Of a stretch of 64,000 nucleotides of DNA, positions 51,065-57,732 are shown in pieces. Location: positions 2,108,001 to 2,172,000 of the forward strand of contig NZ_LT907782.1 in assembly GCF_900206265.1 (NCBI RefSeq). Direction: 5' to 3'. The stretch's first letter is position 1; each line of letters begins with the position of its first letter. A program made the translations under genes and the position numbers. A model generated the notes under the pieces. It searched no databases. It worked only from the letters and a program-made list of their open reading frames with translations, and was not told the DNA's origin. This DNA comes from Nitrosomonas ureae (GTDB lineage: Bacteria; Pseudomonadota; Gammaproteobacteria; Burkholderiales; Nitrosomonadaceae).

Positions 51065-51335
51065 AACGCATGGGTTTGTTGGGATTGTTAGAATCAAAAT
51101 TTCTTTTAATATAGCCTTCTCTGGATACTTGCCATAAAGGGAAAGCAAGCATAGAAATTAATGTTTGTCGGCACCGAGTTGAAACTTCAATCGGTTGAAA
51201 ACACAACACTGTCCAAGCTTCATAAAATAAACTGGGATTAATTTGATGCGGAAGAATACCGAGTCGATTGGCATCAGCAAATAAGTTGGCAAGCTCTCCC
51301 ATTGCCCAATCAAGATCATCCGTTTCAAATCTCAT
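51042..51335 (-). CDS. small element-encoded protein of unknown function
   Basis: A 97-residue protein starting at an ATG (51335) with AAGGGA upstream. It is helical, with an acidic N-terminus (FETDDLDWAMGELANLFADA) and a LFYEAWTVLCF stretch. It overlaps the HTH gene by 23 bases and the initiator gene by 11, so it belongs to the same transcript. I do not recognise it. Confidence 0.65.
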   Translation of the reverse strand: MRFETDDLDWAMGELANLFADANRLGILPHQINPSLFYEAWTVLCFQPIEVSTRCRQTLISMLAFPLWQVSREGYIKRNFDSNNPNKPMRYENTFTH

Positions 51336-52398
51336 CGGACTTTCCCTTTGTGCGTAAGTAATGATCTGTAGCGGCAAGGCGCCGGGGAATGGCATGCCGT
51401 TTTAGTTGTTCTACAATACGTTCAGCGCTCTCTTCGCGTTGCAGCATGATATTGAGAAGTGCACCATAAGCAGTTGATGCAACCTGCTTCAAACGCTCAT
51501 AGCTAATTCGGTCTTGTTCTTTGATTGTATTGATACGAAAGACACGATCAGATACCCATGATAAGCAAGGGTAAGCACCTGCAACGTATTCACCAGGATG
51601 CAATAAAACTTCCCAAGGAATAACGCGATCTTTTGCATGAAGTTCAACTTCCCAGCGTACCCAAGGGCTGGAAGAATCGCCTAGTTGTTTGCCCTTCTCA
51701 TAAATTCTGATGAGTTTGCCATTTTTACGATTACCGATGTATACACTACGGCCTGAACCATCGGGTTTAATCCAGTTTCCATGTTGTGTTAGTTTCGGTT
51801 CTCTGCCGCCATATTTAAAGTGGCCTTGCTTATAAAATTCAATGGCTGTATCAACAGAATGAATGCCGTTGAAATCATCCACCGCTCCATCCCAGCGAGT
51901 AATGCGTGCTTGAAGCTGATCCCTCAGGAATGAAGTAAATGATTTCCAATCAGAAATTAATGCACAACCTTCACCGGGTAGGGATAAGAATGCGGTTTTG
52001 TTCTGGCCTCCATAAGCAAACAGGGTGCAACCGTGATCAAACTTAAAGGAATGTGTCCATCCATGAAGCCCCCGTTGCTGGTCGGTCATTCCTCCAAAAA
52101 TGCCCTTAGTTGCTTCACTAAAGGATTTAAAAAATTCTAATGGATTACTATTTTCAGAATGAAAAGAGAAGGAAACATTCAGCCAGTCAGTTAAGGCCGC
52201 CTGTGATTTATTTTTTTCTCCGGTGGGACTTTCCCCCCGTATTACCGTACGGGGGGCATTGACGCGCGCTTGCCTGCCCTCCGCTGCGCGTGCGTCTGGC
52301 AAGCTGCGCTTTGTTGAACTTGAGTCACATAAGAAATAATATTCCGTTTCAAATGCGGGGTTCTTTTGATGATTAAGATTTTCAGGTATAGTTTTCAT
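51325..52398 (-). CDS. replication initiation factor-type protein (Rep_trans/RstA-like)
   Basis: A 357-residue protein matching rolling-circle initiators of the Rep_trans type found in filamentous phages (RstA-like) and some plasmids. The core shows RITRWDGAVDDFNG, then RSVYIGNRKNGKLIRIYEKG and WVRWEVELHAKDR; the YIGNRKNGKLIRIYEKGKQ-type block (about 211-230) is diagnostic. The N-terminal 60 residues are Ser/Arg-rich and unrelated. It suggests the element can replicate as a circle after excision. Confidence 0.85.
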   Translation of the reverse strand: MKTIPENLNHQKNPAFETEYYFLCDSSSTKRSLPDARAAEGRQARVNAPRTVIRGESPTGEKNKSQAALTDWLNVSFSFHSENSNPLEFFKSFSEATKGIFGGMTDQQRGLHGWTHSFKFDHGCTLFAYGGQNKTAFLSLPGEGCALISDWKSFTSFLRDQLQARITRWDGAVDDFNGIHSVDTAIEFYKQGHFKYGGREPKLTQHGNWIKPDGSGRSVYIGNRKNGKLIRIYEKGKQLGDSSSPWVRWEVELHAKDRVIPWEVLLHPGEYVAGAYPCLSWVSDRVFRINTIKEQDRISYERLKQVASTAYGALLNIMLQREESAERIVEQLKRHAIPRRLAATDHYLRTKGKSDEI

Positions 52399-52463
52399 AC
52401 GAAGGAGACATGGAATTTCCTTCGTATAATACTATCAAAAAAGGCAATGTCAAGTTGCCTTAG

Positions 52464-52835
52464 TTAATCTACCTGTTTCCTATTCTCAATTTTAAATTCA
52501 CCTCCAACCACTTTCCAAAAATTAGAAAATGCTTCTGCCGCTCTATATCCATTTGAACGATAACTACTAGGGCCGGTTTCTGGGAAAATATCGCGTATCT
52601 TGATACCTAATATAGTTTCATAGTTACGGATTGTGCGTTTGCTATGAATGATATAAAGCACCTTCCAGCCTAAATGATGGCCAATGTGCAACATACCTAA
52701 TGCCGATTCCAATTGAGTGAGATCACCTTTAAAATTGGCAATAGTTTCATCATTTATTATTTTTAGTTGATCAATTTGTTCAACAGAGAGTTTTGCTAGT
52801 TTTTCTTCTTTTGATTTCTGTGGTATTTCAAACAT
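52464..52835 (-). CDS. element-encoded protein upstream of the Rep gene
   Basis: A 123-residue protein from the ATG at 52835, which has AAGGAAA eight bases upstream. The sequence is helical: a charged N-terminal half (KEEKLAKLSVEQIDQLKII), then GHHLGWKVLYIIHSKRTIRNYE and an ISYR-like IFPETGPSS segment. I do not recognise a family. It is placed as the first gene of the rep-int transcript. Confidence 0.65.
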   Translation of the reverse strand: MFEIPQKSKEEKLAKLSVEQIDQLKIINDETIANFKGDLTQLESALGMLHIGHHLGWKVLYIIHSKRTIRNYETILGIKIRDIFPETGPSSYRSNGYRAAEAFSNFWKVVGGEFKIENRKQVD

Positions 52836-53067
52836 GCTGTTTCCTTTTGTAGAGATCACAAGCCAATAAGGGAATATCATAATCCTTTTTTTCACAATTG
52901 ACAGCGATCCAATATGGCAATATAAAGAAGTGGTAATTTTATGCAGCAACTTTCAAGAGTTGTAGTCCGTTATGTAGTGTTCTTGCATGAGCTACTACCA
53001 GTGCAAAAGTTTTAATTGTTTAGCAGTATGGGATAGTCAGTTGAAATACGCTAGCAAAGCGGGTTCG

Positions 53068-53118
53068 GCCAGCATGCCCATCAAACCGGGCATGGCCTTG
53101 CGCCGGGTCGGCCGGCGC
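53068..53118. repeat. two tandem GC-rich hairpins, possible replication origin
   Basis: Hairpin 1 pairs CATGCCC (53073) with GGGCATG (53088), extended by GGC/GCC. Hairpin 2 pairs GCGCCGG (53100-53106) with CCGGCGC (53112-53118) around a GTCGG loop. They form a short GC island within AT-rich noncoding DNA upstream of the Rep operon. This resembles single- or double-strand origins of rolling-circle elements. Confidence 0.5.
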
Positions 53119-53216
53119 ACCCGGGAGGCGGTTTCTTTTCAATGAAGCTAGATTATTTAGTGCAGATTTTCTTAGAAAAACACTTCAACAATAAAATTGC
53201 AAACATGTAAAATGAT

Positions 53217-53600
53217 TCGTAATCAGTAGGTCGGAGGTTCGACTCCTCTCAACAGCACCAATAAATCAATTAGTTGCAATAAATTCTATAAAAAATACCT
53301 TATTCATGTAGACACTATGTAGACAGTAAAACAGGTATAAAAGGCAAATGAAAAATTTGCTTTAGAAAATCCAACCTGATGCAAGTCAAATTTGCAATCA
53401 GAAGGTCCCGAGTTCGATTCTTGGTGTCGGCACCATAAAATTAATAAGTTATGTATCAATGATAAAATATTAATTGTTGTAGACAGCAAATTGAATATAA
53501 GATGCAGATAAGTAATTTTACTAAAAAAATTGACTGCCAAGCTTCTCAAATTTCTAACGGGTAGACTCACCGTTAGATTCTTAGTGCTGACGCCACAAAA
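53217..53600 (+). repeat. series of three decaying tRNA 3'-end fragments with similar tails
   Basis: Fragment 1 (53217-53260) has TTCGTAATCAGTAGGTCGG, a T arm GAGG TTCGACT CCTC and AACAGCACCA. Fragment 2 (53392-53434) has TTGCAATCAGAAGGTCC, T arm CCGAG TTCGATT CTTGG and CGGCACCA. Fragment 3 (about 53550-53597) is worn: GGTAGACTCACCGTTAGATT and GACGCCACAAAA. Each is followed by AT-rich DNA; the first two tails share TGTAGACAG-type words. Spacing is about 155-180 bases. They look like old attachment sites. Confidence 0.65.
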
Positions 53601-53711
53601 TTAAGTAATACTGGCCGATTCTGAGACCAAAATCACATAATGTGTCCGCCATCATTGGCAGAAAAAAAGCGAGAAAGGAGCGCGTTTTATCTGTCCAACT
53701 GCATGCATTGA

Positions 53712-54302
53712 TTATGAATCTTTAGCTCTTTTCAAATGCATTTCTCCAGTTGTTTCTCGGGATGTCCAATACTCGCCATCCATTTCATCTACATCAAACC
53801 CCTCGAACGACAGCAAAACGGAGCCGTAGTGAATTTCGCTTCTCTCTCTTACACCCGGTTTTGGAGTATTCAGATAAGAGTAAAATAGTTGCTGTTGGCC
53901 TCTATCCTTATCAATATTGAATGATGCGATTAGACTAAAACTACTGCTTTCCTTGGTTTTAATTTTTACCTGTATGTTCAAAAAAGTCTGTTCAATGGTT
54001 ATTTTCATTGGAATTGGATCTTGCGCACCATCTCTCCAGTTCGACTTTATAGTTCCCTCCCATTTTCCAGACAAGTTGGGCACTTGAACCAGCCATGGGT
54101 AGAACAATTTAAGCTTCCAAAGCCATTTGATGAACAATAGCCAGAATATGATATTTATTGATATTGTCGTCGATATATGAGAAATAGCCTTAGTAAAATC
54201 TATGCTGCTTAGGTCTTGAGTTAGCACAAATATCGCAATGTATGTGCCAAATGCTAAACCAAGTATTACAAATGCGAACACGCGGATATTGTGGTTTATC
54301 AT
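53712..54302 (-). CDS. CBASS effector, Cap15-like (S_2TMbeta)
   Basis: A 196-residue protein: two membrane helices (about 7-27 and 46-66), then a beta-rich domain starting PNLSGKWEGTI and ending TSRETTGEMHLKR. This is the SMODS-associated 2TM-beta architecture of Cap15, whose barrel binds the cyclic nucleotide and whose membrane part then disrupts the inner membrane. The ATG at 54302 is one base after the CD-NTase stop, so the two are translated together. Upstream in-frame starts inside the CD-NTase gene would place residues before the first helix and are rejected. Confidence 0.83.
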   Translation of the reverse strand: MINHNIRVFAFVILGLAFGTYIAIFVLTQDLSSIDFTKAISHISTTISINIIFWLLFIKWLWKLKLFYPWLVQVPNLSGKWEGTIKSNWRDGAQDPIPMKITIEQTFLNIQVKIKTKESSSFSLIASFNIDKDRGQQQLFYSYLNTPKPGVRERSEIHYGSVLLSFEGFDVDEMDGEYWTSRETTGEMHLKRAKDS

Positions 54303-54303
54303 T

Positions 54304-55194
54304 TCAATATCCCAGATAACTCCATGCATCTTCTGAGAATTTATTAATATCACTTTTGGTCCATTTTCTATTTCCACGGAACAAGTACAACAACTCAGAC
54401 ACCTCTCCCCACTCATCGCACTTATTTTCATCTTTGGTATGTTGGTAAAGGTGTATGATCGATTCTTTCAATCGCTCTTGCCAGGTATCGTTATCATTAA
54501 GGATGCTATTTGGCATATTCCATACTAAACACTCTAGTAGAAATGAAGTTATCGAATCGCTAACAGGGAACCTATCATCAAGCATTTTGTAGCGAAGCTT
54601 TCTATAGATTCTTGTTAATCTTTTGAACCTTCGGTTTGTGTTAGCATTCTTTATTTTCCCATTTTCGATGTGTTGTTGTGGATAATTGACAACATATTCG
54701 CCAGAGTCAATTCTCAATTTGGCTCCTAGAACATAAGTACCGCTCTTGTCATATCGTCGGTAGTTCCATGTCGGGACAACATCGGTTTCAACGCGATACG
54801 AATTACCTAAAACCGTTATACACTTATTTTTTCTTTTTACTGAATTGCCACCAAATTTCCTAACAAGCGCCGCATAAACATCGTTTTTGAACTCGCAGAG
54901 TGAATATTCGCTTGGGCTGTTGAGGCCGAAATCATCTCTGGATATACCTTCCGGCAGGTCAAAATAGAAGCCTCCTGTGTATCTCACGTTTATATCAATA
55001 TCGCTATTCAATCGGACATTCGTGTCATTTGCATAAGATCCTTGGCCGAATACTTCAGTGGTCTTGCTGGAAAGAATTGGATCTTCATTGATAGCTTCTC
55101 TAACCATGCGCTCGGCATTCGATAGCTTGGTTTCTTCCGTGTCACTTGGTGGCTTAGTCCAATTTGACAGGGTATCTTCACTGAATCTTGGCAC
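54304..55194 (-). CDS. CD-NTase (cGAS/DncV-like cyclic-oligonucleotide synthase)
   Basis: A 296-residue nucleotidyltransferase. The catalytic core shows GQGSYANDTNVRLNSDIDIN: Gly52-Ser53 and the metal-binding Asp65 and Asp67. The third carboxylate is Asp138 in YRVETDVVPTW. A helical OAS-like C-terminal part follows. It makes a cyclic oligonucleotide on phage infection to activate the adjacent Cap15-like effector. The GTG start at 55194 has GAGGAG 9 bases upstream. The gene begins about 30 bases after an attC-like site. Exact CD-NTase clade and product cannot be told by eye. Confidence 0.87.
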   Translation of the reverse strand: MPRFSEDTLSNWTKPPSDTEETKLSNAERMVREAINEDPILSSKTTEVFGQGSYANDTNVRLNSDIDINVRYTGGFYFDLPEGISRDDFGLNSPSEYSLCEFKNDVYAALVRKFGGNSVKRKNKCITVLGNSYRVETDVVPTWNYRRYDKSGTYVLGAKLRIDSGEYVVNYPQQHIENGKIKNANTNRRFKRLTRIYRKLRYKMLDDRFPVSDSITSFLLECLVWNMPNSILNDNDTWQERLKESIIHLYQHTKDENKCDEWGEVSELLYLFRGNRKWTKSDINKFSEDAWSYLGY

Positions 55195-55223
55195 GTTCGT
55201 TGACTCCTCATGTTTTTTTGAGT

Positions 55224-55287
55224 TTCTAATGCCTAAGCTCAGGGGCGCACAGCGAAGTTGAGCGCCCTTTAGAGCAAATTGTTAGAC
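55224..55287 (-). repeat. attC-like integron recombination site
   Basis: On the minus strand the site runs from GTCTAACAATT (R'' box RYYYAAC = GTCTAAC) through the GGGCGC/GCGCCC inner stem to GCTTAGGCATTAGAA (R' ATTAGAA, one base off GTTRRRY). The outer TCTAA/TTAGA and inner GCTC/GAGC arms also pair, giving the imperfect palindrome of attC sites. The TAA stop of the upstream gene lies inside the R'' box, as in gene cassettes, and the next gene begins about 30 bases beyond. Confidence 0.68.
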
Positions 55288-55866
55288 TTTTTCTCTCTGC
55301 AGCTCGAAATGACCACTTGTGGCCCGATCCGTAAAATAATTACCTTTCAGCAAGTTGTGGTCATTAATATCTAACTTAAGAATTGCAGCTCCTTTATGTG
55401 GCGGCTGCGGAAATTCAACTCCTTGTGCCGACTCATTTCGGTATATGTAATAAAGAATTGGCCGTGCTGACTCGGGGTCTCTTTGGGGCTTGACCATGAG
55501 CGTTTCTGACTCTGACTCATCAGAGACTAACTGCATACTAAAGCGAAAAAAATCTTGCTTGATATGGGCGTTAGCCATCTTGGTTCCATTTTCATTTCCG
55601 CGCTTCCAGTGGATGCTAACTTTCCACTTTCCATTGAGATCTGGGTATACCCACCTGTTCAAAGCAGGAAATGATAACCATAACCTTCGCCAACCAAACA
55701 TGAAGAATACCAAAATGAAGAGCTCAAGAATAAAAGCTCCCTTAATCGCGATAAAAAGCGAGTTAATTCCAGTGAACTGAAGAATAGTAGAAACGACAGA
55801 AATTAGAATTGCATAAACTATTGCAAAGGCCGCAATAACTTTCTGTAAAGGAATAAGTGTTATCAA
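55282..55866 (-). CDS. second S_2TMbeta (Cap15-like) effector
   Basis: A 194-residue protein with the same layout as the effector at 53712: two membrane helices (about 8-30 and 42-62) then a beta-rich domain starting PDLNGKWKVSI. Shared positions include the P-x-L-x-GKW entry, YxYxN, the HxGAxL-like turn and a final G-x-Y-x-T-x-R-x-T-x-G. The two are paralogues, not a recent duplication. The proposed start is a TTG at 55866 that overlaps the TGA of the DisA_N-like gene; a further TTG at 55932 would extend it into that gene. Confidence 0.75.
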   Translation of the reverse strand: MITLIPLQKVIAAFAIVYAILISVVSTILQFTGINSLFIAIKGAFILELFILVFFMFGWRRLWLSFPALNRWVYPDLNGKWKVSIHWKRGNENGTKMANAHIKQDFFRFSMQLVSDESESETLMVKPQRDPESARPILYYIYRNESAQGVEFPQPPHKGAAILKLDINDHNLLKGNYFTDRATSGHFELQREKV

Positions 55867-56303
55867 AGAATTTCTTTCCCGTCTTGGAAAACCACTAATC
55901 CATCCCGATTGCTGAAGATTCCAATACAACAAACTGACGGAATTAATGAACCAATTTGAGCCGACATATACCTAGCACCACGATTCATTAGACCAAAATC
56001 AAAAGCATCTTTTTTGGCAGGTATTTGGGGTGCAAAATATTGATTTTTATGGGTTAGTTCTAATCGATCTGAAATCAAGTGAAATCCATCGTGACAAGGA
56101 TTGGAATAAAAACTTGCCAGAGCTAACTGCTCAACTAACTCTTTTCCTTTATCGATTGCTTGATTAGGACAAAGTGGCAATATAGGTAAGTCTTTGATGT
56201 TTGAATAAATGATAACACCCAAGCCACAAAATTCTTCCTTTGGAATGCGTTTCCTTACATTCTGGAGTATTTCGCGCAACTGTTTTGCTGTATCGTTTGG
56301 CAT
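55863..56303 (-). CDS. divergent DisA_N (diadenylate cyclase-like) domain protein
   Basis: A 146-residue single-domain protein. The C-terminal two thirds follow the DisA_N order: SNPCHDGFHLI (DGF at 72-74 where cyclases have DGA), a strand-turn ending APQIP, GARYMSAQIG (RYM where cyclases have RHR), then CCIGIFSNRDGLVVFQDGKE matching the IVIVVSEETG-type strand. Loss of the DGA and RHR residues argues against c-di-AMP synthesis. Divergent DisA_N relatives have been proposed as nucleotide sensors in conflict systems, so a sensor role is likely. It is coupled to the second Cap15-like gene. By-eye homology. Confidence 0.6.
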   Translation of the reverse strand: MPNDTAKQLREILQNVRKRIPKEEFCGLGVIIYSNIKDLPILPLCPNQAIDKGKELVEQLALASFYSNPCHDGFHLISDRLELTHKNQYFAPQIPAKKDAFDFGLMNRGARYMSAQIGSLIPSVCCIGIFSNRDGLVVFQDGKEIL

Positions 56304-56315
56304 TGCTTTATTGAA

Positions 56316-56369
56316 ATCTAACGATGACGTTCACCGGCAACCAAGTCGAAACAAAGTGAAGAGTTGTGC
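56316..56369 (-). repeat. second attC-like site, before the DisA_N-like gene
   Basis: On the minus strand GCACAAC (near RYYYAAC), arms TTCAC/GTGAA and a terminal CGTTAGAT, whose GTTAGAT exactly fits GTTRRRY. The DisA_N-like ATG lies 13 bases past the site, the usual cassette spacing. The left box has one mismatch, so it may be worn. Confidence 0.5.
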
Positions 56370-56753
56370 ATCCATAGTAATTATTTGTTCTGGCTATCAT
56401 TACGGCTCTCTCTTATGTAACTTGCGGCTATTCTATTGAGAATAGCATAACTACATAAGCAAATTTGAATCAGCCAGATTTAAGCTGGAAACAATTCTGC
56501 ATTTGCTAAATATACAATTATTTAATTAATTATATTCGACGATTACCAGTATCATCCCACAATACTTTATCGGAAATTTTATAATTTTTTTGCGTACAGT
56601 TATTAACAGAACTCCAAGGAATAATAAATTTCTATTATGTTAGGGTAATAATCAATGACTTGAACAAATTAGTATGTGACGTTCTTGAACATTTGTGTAT
56701 TTGTTCATCATGTAATATATTCCATTCTGTTCAATGATAAAGGATTAAATGAC
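56370..56753. other. noncoding stretch with a long cruciform-like repeat
   Basis: No gene is evident. At 56413-56458 TTATGTA/TACATAA encloses GCTATTCT-ATTG-AGAATAGC, a long interrupted palindrome of unknown role. The remainder is AT-rich and precedes the ParD-like gene, so it must hold that promoter. Confidence 0.6.
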
Positions 56754-57005
56754 ATGAGTCGCTTGTCTATCGATTTAACACCTGAGCAGCATCAAAAGAT
56801 TAAGGCTGTTGCTGCATTACAAGGAAAATCAATTAAGGAATATGTGCTTGCTCAAATTCTGCCTACATCTTCTGATGAAGACATGGCTTTAAATGAACTG
56901 GAAACGTTTTTGGATGGACGTATAAAATCAGCAAGAGCTGGAAAAATAAGCAAGAAATCTGTAGAAGAAATTTTTCAAGAAGTATATAGCGAAAATACCA
57001 AGTAA
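56754..57005 (+). CDS. ParD-like ribbon-helix-helix antitoxin
   Basis: An 83-residue antitoxin. The N-terminal RHH reads MSRLSIDLTPEQHQKIKAVA and ALQGKSIKEYVLAQIL; the acidic C-terminal half ends EEIFQEVYSENTK. The ATG at 56754 has AAAGGA upstream; a longer frame lacks an SD. Its stop overlaps the toxin start by one base (TAATG). Confidence 0.87.
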   Translation: MSRLSIDLTPEQHQKIKAVAALQGKSIKEYVLAQILPTSSDEDMALNELETFLDGRIKSARAGKISKKSVEEIFQEVYSENTK

Positions 57006-57319
57006 TGCCCAATTACAAACTTACTGCTCTTGCCGAAGAAGATTTGAGAGCAATCGCTCGTTATACAGTTGATACGTGGGGAATTGAACAGGCGAAACAT
57101 TACGAAGCCTTGTTGTTAAAGCGTTTCCAAGAAATTGCTCAAGGCAATATCGCACCTAGAGTATTTCTCAAAAACAGATCAGATTTATTGTTTACACATT
57201 GTGAACATCATTTTATATTTTATTGGCAACCAAAAGACAGAGAAAGGCCAATTATTTTGGCAGTTTTACATGAGCGGATGGATCTTATACAAAGACTTAA
57301 GAATCGACTGGCGACATAA
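57005..57319 (+). CDS. ParE-family toxin
   Basis: A 104-residue RelE/ParE toxin: YKLTALAEEDLRAIARYTVDTWG, then FIFYWQPKDRERPIILAVLHERMD near the end. The family poisons gyrase; the target here is inferred. Paired with the ParD-like gene, it should stabilise the element. It is the last gene before the right att repeat. Confidence 0.88.
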   Translation: MPNYKLTALAEEDLRAIARYTVDTWGIEQAKHYEALLLKRFQEIAQGNIAPRVFLKNRSDLLFTHCEHHFIFYWQPKDRERPIILAVLHERMDLIQRLKNRLAT

Positions 57320-57492
57320 AAATACGATTTTTCTACGATGACAGGATCAAAAAAAGTGTGATATTGGTTGTGTCAAATTTGTGTCATACCAGCCTGTAAA
57401 TTGCACAATATTGGGTTGTGTGACAATGATTTTATACGTGGCAAGCGCTGTAAGTTGTTGTTTAATATATACAGAGAACTATAAGGCTGTGT

Positions 57493-57547
57493 CTCATAAT
57501 CCCTTGGTCGCTGGTTCGAGTCCAGCCAGAACCACCAAAAAATCAAG
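57493..57547 (+). repeat. right att repeat: 3' half of the tRNA(CAT)
   Basis: Repeats the left copy from CTCATAATCCC through the T arm to CCACCAAAAA and TCAAG, with one substitution in the acceptor part (AGAACCACCA against AGACCCACCA) and an extra A. Same orientation as the left copy. No 5' half precedes it. Confidence 0.85.
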
Positions 57548-57681
57548 CGCTTGCGATAACATCAAGAGTGTTTTTTCTTTTTGGTGCTATAGTGGTGCCA
57601 CGTTTCAAATAACAACAAGCGATAAAAACCGTCACAGGGGATAAATCGCAATAAGCGCAAATAAACTTAACGCAGGGCAAG

Positions 57682-57703
57682 AAAAAGCCCCTGTGTGCGG
57701 GGC
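57682..57703 (-). terminator. intrinsic terminator of the PEP-CTERM gene
   Basis: GCCCC/GGGGC stem around a 7-base loop, followed on the minus strand by TTTTTC, 30 bases past the stop codon. Confidence 0.78.
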
Positions 57704-57732
57704 TTGATGGTGCGTGTAGATTTAGTCTTATT

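Larger units (their letters stand above)
49761..57547 (+). mobile_element. integrative element bounded by tRNA 3'-half direct repeats
   Basis: The direct repeats at 49761-49814 and 57493-57547 enclose 7.7 kb. The integrase gene lies right at the left repeat and reads inward-to-left, followed by a HTH protein, a small protein and a Rep_trans-type initiator. That set is typical of small integrative elements related to filamentous phages or rolling-circle plasmids. The right half carries the CBASS-like locus and a ParD/ParE pair. Neither repeat has the 5' half of the tRNA nearby, so other elements probably separate it from the original tRNA gene. Confidence 0.72.

Noticed and set aside
53304-53570. 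Open frame of 88 codons on the minus strand containing HQESNSGPSD
   Set aside because: This peptide type is a typical false translation of tRNA 3' ends; the region is explained by tRNA fragments.
55867-55932. Longer N-terminus for the second Cap15-like effector from a TTG at 55932
   Set aside because: It would overlap the DisA_N-like gene by 70 bases and put a charged segment before the first membrane helix; the TTG overlapping the upstream TGA gives the family length.
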